A DNA stretch of 40,867 bases from Pseudomonadota bacterium (lineage in GTDB: Bacteria; Pseudomonadota; Alphaproteobacteria; Rhizobiales; Xanthobacteraceae). The first letter of the stretch is position 1. Each line of letters begins with the position of its first letter. The position numbers were made by a program, and so were the translations under genes. The notes beneath the pieces were generated by a model that saw nothing but the letters and a program-made list of their open reading frames with translations, was not told the DNA's origin and did not search any database. The stretch is taken from assembly GCA_023386635.1 (NCBI GenBank), contig JAEWJH010000099.1, positions 1 through 40,867 on the forward strand. Direction: 5' to 3'. Shown one piece after another: positions 35,824-40,867 of this stretch.

Positions 35824-36693
35824 ATGAGCGCGCTCGCCAATCGCCCTTTCGTCAAGATGAACGGTGTCGGCAACGAGATCGTCGTCGTCGACATGCGCAA
35901 GGATGCCGCGCCGATCAGTGCCGCCGATGCGCGCGCCGCGGCGCAGCCCGCCGGCGCGCCTTACGATCAGCTGATGGCGCTCTATCCGCCGCGCACGCCG
36001 GGCACCGATGCGTTCGTTCGCATCTATAACAATGACGGTTCGGAAGCCGGCGCCTGCGGCAACGGCACACGCTGCATTGCCTCGATCGTCGCGCAGGACA
36101 CCGGCAAGGACCGCCTGCTGTTCGAGACGGCGGCGGGCCTGCTGCCGTCGTGGAAGAACGCGGACGGCACGTTCACCGTGGACATGGGCAAGCCGCGTTT
36201 CGCCTGGAACGAGATTCCGCTCGCTGAAGAATTCCGCGACACCCGCGCCATCGAATTGCAGATCGGGCCGATCGACAATCCGGTGCTGCATTCGCCGTCG
36301 GTGGTGAGCATGGGCAATCCCCACGCGGTGTTCTGGGTCGATGACGTGAACGCCTACGACCTCACCAAGTTCGGGCCGATGCTCGAGAACCATCCGATGT
36401 TTCCCGAGCGCGCCAACATCACCTTGGCGCGGATTGTCTCGCGCGATCACATCATCGCGCGGACGTGGGAGCGCGGCGCGGGCCTGACGCGTGCCTGCGG
36501 CTCGGCCGCGTGCGCCACGGCGGTGGCGGCGGCGCGGCTGAAGCGCACCGAGCGCAAGGTCACGGTGTCGCTGCCGGGCGGCGACCTCATCATCGACTGG
36601 CGCGCAGACACCGACCATGTGTGGATGACCGGCCCGGTCGAATACGAGCGCGAAGGCCGGTTCGATCCGGCGCTGTTCGCCGCCGCCGTGTAA
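35824..36693 (+). CDS. dapF: Diaminopimelate epimerase
   Basis: Converts LL- to meso-diaminopimelate for lysine and peptidoglycan. It has 289 residues from ATG 35824 (MSALANRPFVKMNGVGNEIVVVD). The two catalytic Cys are Cys78 (ACGNGTRC) and the one in LTRACGSAAC near residue 223. A longer frame from 35359 is an artefact of the high GC content. mtaB begins 2 bases after the stop, so the genes are co-transcribed. Confidence 0.97.
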   Translation: MSALANRPFVKMNGVGNEIVVVDMRKDAAPISAADARAAAQPAGAPYDQLMALYPPRTPGTDAFVRIYNNDGSEAGACGNGTRCIASIVAQDTGKDRLLFETAAGLLPSWKNADGTFTVDMGKPRFAWNEIPLAEEFRDTRAIELQIGPIDNPVLHSPSVVSMGNPHAVFWVDDVNAYDLTKFGPMLENHPMFPERANITLARIVSRDHIIARTWERGAGLTRACGSAACATAVAAARLKRTERKVTVSLPGGDLIIDWRADTDHVWMTGPVEYEREGRFDPALFAAAV

Positions 36694-36695
36694 AG

Positions 36696-37949
36696 ATGAC
36701 AATCGACGTCGTCACTTTCGGCTGCCGGCTCAACATCCACGAGTCGGAGGTGATGCGCCGTCACGCGGCTGCCGCCGGCGTGAGCGACACGGTGGTCGTC
36801 AACACCTGCGCGGTGACGGCGGAAGCGGTGCGGCAGGCGCGCCAGACCGTGCGCCGCCTCAAACGCGAGCGGCCGGAGGCGCGTATCGTCGTCACCGGCT
36901 GTGCGGCGCAGACCGAGCCGGCGCAATTCGCGGCGATGCCCGAAGTCGATCTCGTGCTCGGCAATCAGGAGAAGCTCGACGCGGCGGCGTGGCGTGCGCT
37001 GCCGGATTTCGGAGTCCGTGGCGAAGAAAAGATCGTCGTCAACGACATCATGTCGGTGCGCGAGACGGCGCTGCATCTGATCGATGGTATCGAAGGGCAT
37101 ACGCGCGCCTTCGTGCAGGTGCAGACCGGTTGCGATCACCGCTGCACGTTCTGCATCATTCCCTACGGACGCGGTCCGTCGCGTTCGGTGCCCATGGGCG
37201 AGGTGGTCGCGCAGATTCGCACATTGGTCGAGAACGGTTGCCGCGAGGTGGTGCTCACGGGTGTCGATATCACCAGCTACGGCGAGAATTTGCCAGGCAC
37301 GCCGAAGCTCGGCGCGCTGGTGAAGCAGATCTTGAAACATGTGCCGGAACTGCCGCGGCTGCGCCTGTCGTCGATCGATTCCGTCGAGGCGGATCGCGAT
37401 CTGCTCGGCGCGTTGGCCGATGAAGCGCGGCTGATGCCGCATCTGCATTTGTCGTTGCAGGCGGGCGACGACCTGATCCTCAAGCGCATGAAGCGGCGGC
37501 ACCTGCGCGCCGACGCCATCGCTTTCACGGACCAGGTGCGGCGGCTGCGGCCGGACGTGGTGTTCGGCGCGGACATCATCGCCGGTTTCCCGACCGAGAC
37601 CGAGGCGATGTTTAATCGCTCGCTCGGTCTGGTGCGCGAATGCGGGCTGACGCACCTGCATGTGTTTCCGTTCTCGCCGCGTCCCGGCACGCCGGCGGCG
37701 CGCATGCCGGCGGTGGCGGGCGACATCGTCAAGGAACGCGCGAAGCGGCTGCGCGCGCTCGGCGCGGCGATGCTGCGCGACCATCTCGACGCGCAGGTGG
37801 GTCAGATGCGGCGGCTGTTGAGCGAGCGCGGCGGCATCGCCCGCACCGAGCAGTTCACGCCGGTCTCGCTCGCGGCGCCGATTGCGCCGGGACTACTGAT
37901 CGACCGTGTCGTGACCGGCCATGACGGCCGCACCCTGCGCGCGGCTTAA
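36696..37949 (+). CDS. mtaB: tRNA t6A37 methylthiotransferase MtaB
   Basis: Radical SAM enzyme that converts t6A37 to ms2t6A37 in ANN-reading tRNAs. It has 417 residues. The N-terminal UPF0004 domain has VVTFGCRLNIHESEVM, VVNTCAVTAEA and VTGCAAQTEP (three Cys for one cluster). The radical SAM motif is CDHRCTFC with Cys146, Cys150 and Cys153. DIIAGFPTETEAMF and HVFPFSPRPGTPA follow. The C-terminal TRAM-like part is short. Its last 57 bases overlap the 3' end of the opposite-strand pseudouridine synthase gene. Confidence 0.95.
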   Translation: MTIDVVTFGCRLNIHESEVMRRHAAAAGVSDTVVVNTCAVTAEAVRQARQTVRRLKRERPEARIVVTGCAAQTEPAQFAAMPEVDLVLGNQEKLDAAAWRALPDFGVRGEEKIVVNDIMSVRETALHLIDGIEGHTRAFVQVQTGCDHRCTFCIIPYGRGPSRSVPMGEVVAQIRTLVENGCREVVLTGVDITSYGENLPGTPKLGALVKQILKHVPELPRLRLSSIDSVEADRDLLGALADEARLMPHLHLSLQAGDDLILKRMKRRHLRADAIAFTDQVRRLRPDVVFGADIIAGFPTETEAMFNRSLGLVRECGLTHLHVFPFSPRPGTPAARMPAVAGDIVKERAKRLRALGAAMLRDHLDAQVGQMRRLLSERGGIARTEQFTPVSLAAPIAPGLLIDRVVTGHDGRTLRAA

Positions 37950-38630
37950 GGTCTCGACGAACCCGCACGCCGCGAGCTTGTCCTGCATATGCGCCGGCAC
38001 CGGCGCTTCGACCGCCACCGGCGGCTTGTTGTTGGAGATCGGCACGACGATGCCGCGCGCATGCAGGTGCAGCGGCGTGTCGCCGCCGCGCGCCGCGCTG
38101 CCGTAGACCGGATCGCCGACGATCGGCCAGCCCATCTCGGCGCAATGCACGCGCAGTTGATGCGTGCGGCCGGTGAGCGGTTCCAGTTCCAGCCAGGTGT
38201 AGCCGTCCGCTTCGCCGCGCACGCGCCAGTCGGTCTGCGCCGGCTGGCCGTTCGGATCGGGTTTCATCCACCAGCCGCGCGTGTCGTCGCGCTTGCCGAG
38301 CGGCATGTCGATCCGGCCGGTATCGGTCGCGGGACGGCCCTCGACCACGGCCCAATAGGTCTTGCCGATGCGGCGCTGTTTGAACAGATCGCCGAGTTTC
38401 GCCAGCGCCTTGCGGTGGCGGCCGAGGACGAGGCAGCCGGACGTGTCCTTGTCGAGCCGGTGCGCCAACGCGGGATCGCGCGGCAGGCCGAACCGCAGCG
38501 CCTCGAAATAGTCCTCCAGACTCGCGCCGCCCTTCGGCCCGCGATGCACCGACAGGCCCGCGGGCTTGTCGATGACCAGCATCAGCCCGTCGCGATAAAG
38601 CAGGCGCGCAAGCATGTCGTCAGGGGTCAT
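37893..38630 (-). CDS. RluA family pseudouridine synthase
   Basis: Isomerises uridine in rRNA or tRNA. It has 245 residues from ATG 38630 (MTPDDMLARLL), preceded by GGAGACAGA. The catalytic motif is HRLDKDTSGCLVLG with Asp60; LVIDKPAGLSVH precedes it, and GRTHQLRVHCAEMGWPIVGDPVYG follows. No S4 RNA-binding domain is visible at the N terminus, so a short RluA-type rather than RluC/RluD. The exact target base is unknown. The 3' end overlaps mtaB by 57 bases in antisense. Confidence 0.93.
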   Translation of the reverse strand: MTPDDMLARLLYRDGLMLVIDKPAGLSVHRGPKGGASLEDYFEALRFGLPRDPALAHRLDKDTSGCLVLGRHRKALAKLGDLFKQRRIGKTYWAVVEGRPATDTGRIDMPLGKRDDTRGWWMKPDPNGQPAQTDWRVRGEADGYTWLELEPLTGRTHQLRVHCAEMGWPIVGDPVYGSAARGGDTPLHLHARGIVVPISNNKPPVAVEAPVPAHMQDKLAACGFVETLSRAQGAAVMAGHDTVDQ

Positions 38631-38645
38631 TCTGTCTCCGTAGTC

Positions 38646-38718
38646 ATTGCCGGGCTTGACCCGGCAATCCATCTCTCTTCAAAGAGGGAAGATGGACCCC
38701 CGGGTCAAGCCCGGGGGT
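38646..38718. repeat. Composite palindromic repeat in the ftsY leader
   Basis: ATTGCCGGG-CTTGA-CCCGGCAAT (38646-38668) and ACCCCCGGG-TCAAG-CCCGGGGGT (38696-38718) are two hairpins with inverse loops. TCCATCT and AGATGGA between them pair as well, so the whole forms a nested palindrome. It ends 19 bases before the ftsY ATG. This type is frequent between genes in Rhizobiales. Confidence 0.8.
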
Positions 38719-38737
38719 GACGATTATATGGCTTGGC

Positions 38738-39673
38738 ATGAGCGACAGTGAACCGAAACAAAGCTGGTGGAAGCGCCTCAGCGGCGGCTTGAAGCGCACG
38801 TCGTCGGCGCTCGGCACCGCGATCACCGATCTGGTCACCAAGCGCAAGCTCGATGCCGCCTCGATCGAAGACCTCGAAGGCGCGCTGATCCGCGCCGATC
38901 TCGGCGTCGATCTCGCCATGCGCATCTCCGACAAGCTCGGCGCCGGCCGCTACGAGAAGGGCATCGCGCCGGAAGAGGTGCAGGCGCTGCTGGCGGACGA
39001 GATCGAAAGCGTGCTGACGCCGGTGGCGAAGCCTCTTTCAATCGAGGGCGCCAAGCCGTTCGTCATTCTCGTCACCGGCGTCAACGGCTCCGGCAAGACG
39101 ACGACTATCGGCAAGCTCGCCGCCCGGTTCCGCGCCGAGGGCAAGAGCGTGATGCTCGCCGCCGGCGACACGTTCCGCGCGGCGGCCATCGACCAGTTGA
39201 AGATCTGGGCCTCGCGCACCGGCGCGTCGATCGTCGCGCGCGCGCCGGGGAGCGATGCCGCGAGTCTGGCGTTCGATGCCGTCACCGAGGCGAAGGCGAG
39301 CGGCGTCGATGTCGTGCTGATCGACACGGCCGGCCGCCTGCAGAACCGCACCGAGCTGATGGGCGAACTGGAAAAGATGGTGCGGGTGATCCGCAAGGTC
39401 GATGGGACCGCGCCGCATGCGGTGCTGCTGGTGCTCGACGCCACCGTCGGCCAGAATGCGCTGTCGCAGGTCGAGGTGTTCGGCAAGACCGCCGGCGTCA
39501 CGGGTCTCGTCATGACCAAGCTCGACGGCACCGCGCGGGGCGGCATCCTCGTCGCCATCGCGCAGAAATTCGCGCTGCCGGTGCATTTCATCGGCGTCGG
39601 CGAACAAGTCGACGATCTGTCGCCGTTCGCCGCGCGTGATTTCGCCCGCGCCATCGCCGGGCTGGAGGATTGA
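38738..39673 (+). CDS. ftsY: Signal recognition particle receptor FtsY
   Basis: Membrane-associated GTPase that receives SRP-ribosome complexes from Ffh. It has 311 residues: a short N-terminal segment, the N domain, then the G domain with P loop GVNGSGKTTTIGK at 114-126, VLIDTAGRLQNRTELM and MTKLDGTARGG. It lacks the long acidic N-terminal domain of the E. coli protein, as is common in alphaproteobacteria. ATG 38738 (MSDSEPKQSW) is the best start; no clear Shine-Dalgarno, because a repeat ends 19 bases upstream. yciB follows after 9 bases. Confidence 0.97.
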   Translation: MSDSEPKQSWWKRLSGGLKRTSSALGTAITDLVTKRKLDAASIEDLEGALIRADLGVDLAMRISDKLGAGRYEKGIAPEEVQALLADEIESVLTPVAKPLSIEGAKPFVILVTGVNGSGKTTTIGKLAARFRAEGKSVMLAAGDTFRAAAIDQLKIWASRTGASIVARAPGSDAASLAFDAVTEAKASGVDVVLIDTAGRLQNRTELMGELEKMVRVIRKVDGTAPHAVLLVLDATVGQNALSQVEVFGKTAGVTGLVMTKLDGTARGGILVAIAQKFALPVHFIGVGEQVDDLSPFAARDFARAIAGLED

Positions 39674-39682
39674 AAGAGCAGC

Positions 39683-40255
39683 ATGCCTGAACCATCCAAC
39701 AAGAAGCAGCTCAACCCCGGCCTGAAATTCGCGCTCGATCTCGGGCCGCTGCTGGTGTTCTTCTTCGCCAATTCGCGCTGGGGCATTTTCGCCGGCACGG
39801 CCGCCTTCATGGTGGCGATCGCCGTCGCGCTCGCGGTGTCCTATGCGCTGACGCGGCATCTGCCGGTGATGGCGCTGGTCACGGCGGTGGTGGTGCTGGT
39901 GTTCGGCGGCGCGACGCTCATTTTCCACGACGAGCTGTTCATCAAGCTCAAGCCGACGATTATCTATCTGTTGTTTGCCGGCGTGCTGTTCGCCGGCATC
40001 CTGCTGCGCAAGCAGTTCCTCGCTATCGTGTTCGACCAGATGTTCCACCTCACCGATGAAGGCTGGCGCAAACTGACGATCCGCTGGGCGGTCTTCTTCG
40101 TCGCGCTCGCGGTGCTGAACGAGGTCGTCTGGCGCACGCAGTCGACCGACTTCTGGGTGAACTTCAAGGTGTTCGGCGTACTGCCGCTCACCATGATCTT
40201 CGGCGCGATGCAGTATCCGCTGCTGATGAAATACAGCGCCGAGAAGAAGCCGTAA
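39683..40255 (+). CDS. yciB: Septation protein A/YciB family inner membrane protein
   Basis: 190 residues with about five membrane segments (GPLLVFFFANS, GTAAFMVAIAVALAVSYAL, MALVTAVVVLVFGG, YLLFAGVLFAGILL, AVFFVALAVLNEVVW). The start KFALDLGPLLVFFFANSRWGIFAGT and the NEVVWR and FGVLPLTMIFG segments are typical of the YciB/IspZ family, which affects envelope integrity and division. It is co-transcribed with ftsY. Confidence 0.93.
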   Translation: MPEPSNKKQLNPGLKFALDLGPLLVFFFANSRWGIFAGTAAFMVAIAVALAVSYALTRHLPVMALVTAVVVLVFGGATLIFHDELFIKLKPTIIYLLFAGVLFAGILLRKQFLAIVFDQMFHLTDEGWRKLTIRWAVFFVALAVLNEVVWRTQSTDFWVNFKVFGVLPLTMIFGAMQYPLLMKYSAEKKP

Positions 40256-40258
40256 CCG

Positions 40259-40723
40259 ATGCCGCCCGCGCTCGATCGCGCGCTGAGATCGATCGCCGCG
40301 GGCCTGTGCGGCAGCGCCGCGCACACCATCCTGATGACGCTGAAGGACTGGTTCGGCTGGCTGCCGGCGTTCCGGCCTTATGACGGGCTGCAGGCGCTGC
40401 TCGCCTCGCTGACCGGCAGCGCTGTGCCGGCGCTGGTGCCGTGGATGCTGACTTATTTCAACGGCGCGGTGGTGCTCGGCCTGATCTATGGCCGCATCCA
40501 TCGCTTTTTGCCGGGCGGCAGCGGCGTCGCCAAAGGCGTGCTGTTCGGCGTCCTCGTCTGGTGCGCGATGGGGCTGACGTTTTTCCCGGCGATCGGCATG
40601 GGCCTGTTCGCGTCCGGCGCCGCGCTCGGTTTCAAACCGGCGCTGTTCGCGCTGGCGATGGTGCTTACTTATAGCGTCACGCTCGGCGTCGCTTACGCGC
40701 GGTTGACGCCGGACACCCGTTAA
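40259..40723 (+). CDS. Hypothetical membrane protein
   Basis: 154 residues with four predicted hydrophobic segments (AAGLCGSAAHTILMTL, LVPWMLTYFNGAVVLGLIYG, GVLFGVLVWCAMGLTFFPAIGMG, ALFALAMVLTYSVTLGVAYA). I do not recognise a family with certainty. It starts 3 bases after yciB and overlaps the stop of the opposite-strand ccmG by 4 bases. Probably the last gene of the ftsY transcript. Confidence 0.75.
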   Translation: MPPALDRALRSIAAGLCGSAAHTILMTLKDWFGWLPAFRPYDGLQALLASLTGSAVPALVPWMLTYFNGAVVLGLIYGRIHRFLPGGSGVAKGVLFGVLVWCAMGLTFFPAIGMGLFASGAALGFKPALFALAMVLTYSVTLGVAYARLTPDTR

Positions 40724-40867
40724 TTGGCCAGTGCCTTCTCGATCGCCGGCAGCAGCGCGGCGCGCAGATTGTCGGCGCCGATCGGCCCGACCAGCTTGTA
40801 GGCGATCCTGCCGTCGCGGCCGACCACGAAGGTTTCCGGCACGCCGTAGACGCCCCATTCGATCGAC
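40720..40867 (-). CDS. ccmG: Thiol:disulfide interchange protein CcmG/DsbE, C-terminal part only
   Basis: The last 48 codons are visible before the window ends. The segment WGVYGVPETFVVGRDGRI, with the cis-Pro GVPET motif, followed by KLVGPIGADNLRAALLPAIEKAL, is typical of the C-terminal half of the periplasmic thioredoxin CcmG, which reduces apocytochrome c during cytochrome maturation. The active-site CxxC and signal anchor are outside the window. The stop (TAA) overlaps the convergent gene's stop. Confidence 0.88.
   Translation of the reverse strand, partial: SIEWGVYGVPETFVVGRDGRIAYKLVGPIGADNLRAALLPAIEKALAN

Noticed and set aside
39038..40858. Minus-strand ORF of 606 codons opposite ftsY and yciB
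   Set aside because: It covers three certain plus-strand genes plus the opposite ccmG frame and is Arg/His/Gln-rich without motifs, so it is an antisense shadow.

Overview
This window is a GC-rich (by eye well above 60%) chromosomal segment of an alphaproteobacterium, most likely a member of the Hyphomicrobiales close to Bradyrhizobiaceae/Xanthobacteraceae. The basis is the rpsT-dnaA-dnaN-recF-gyrB order, the ffh-rpsP-rimM-trmD-rplS-leuC cluster, the dapF-mtaB-ftsY-yciB cluster, small DUF3551 and Tyr/His-rich secreted proteins, CtrA- and CcrM-type motifs, and palindromic repeats of types I recall from Bradyrhizobium/Rhodopseudomonas relatives. Genus cannot be fixed from the sequence alone.

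Layout. 1-3.6 kb: end of a malic enzyme gene (maeB), a dihydrodipicolinate-synthase-family aldolase gene, and rpsT with a clear promoter and terminator. 3.6-4.6 kb: a 1-kb intergenic region before dnaA with a perfect CtrA half-site pair (TTAA-N7-TTAA), four GANTC methylation sites and several hairpins, but no canonical DnaA box. 4.6-11.8 kb: replication genes dnaA, dnaN, recF, gyrB, with a small unknown ORF between recF and gyrB. 11.8-22 kb: a tartrate/isopropylmalate dehydrogenase homologue, a dienelactone hydrolase, two luciferase-like flavin oxidoreductases, an L,D-transpeptidase, a protease homologue with no catalytic triad, an atypical receiver protein, a DUF2147 protein and a YgiQ radical-SAM enzyme. 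22-28 kb: tRNA-Arg(CCG), a sterol-desaturase-family enzyme, HU, a ClC-type channel with CBS domains, leuD, a DUF3551 protein, a zinc metallopeptidase and a Tyr-rich secreted protein. 28-34 kb, minus strand: ffh-rpsP-rimM-trmD-rplS, then leuC with its own promoter. 34-40.9 kb: SIMPL protein, an interrupted GyrI-like gene, dapF-mtaB, an RluA-type pseudouridine synthase, ftsY-yciB-orf and the tail of ccmG.

Functionally the window combines replication initiation and the clamp, translation and co-translational targeting (SRP protein Ffh and its receptor FtsY), leucine biosynthesis (leuC and leuD, separated by other genes), lysine/peptidoglycan precursor synthesis (dapF) and envelope remodelling (L,D-transpeptidase).

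I see no phage, transposon, CRISPR array or recognisable defence island. The most unusual items are the HtrA-like protein that has lost all three catalytic residues, next to a receiver protein lacking its conserved Lys; the cell-cycle-type regulatory DNA upstream of dnaA; a GyrI-like gene cut by an in-frame stop beside a 10-T run; a possible Leu/Ile-rich leader peptide before leuC; and palindromic repeats placed in leaders or at gene ends.
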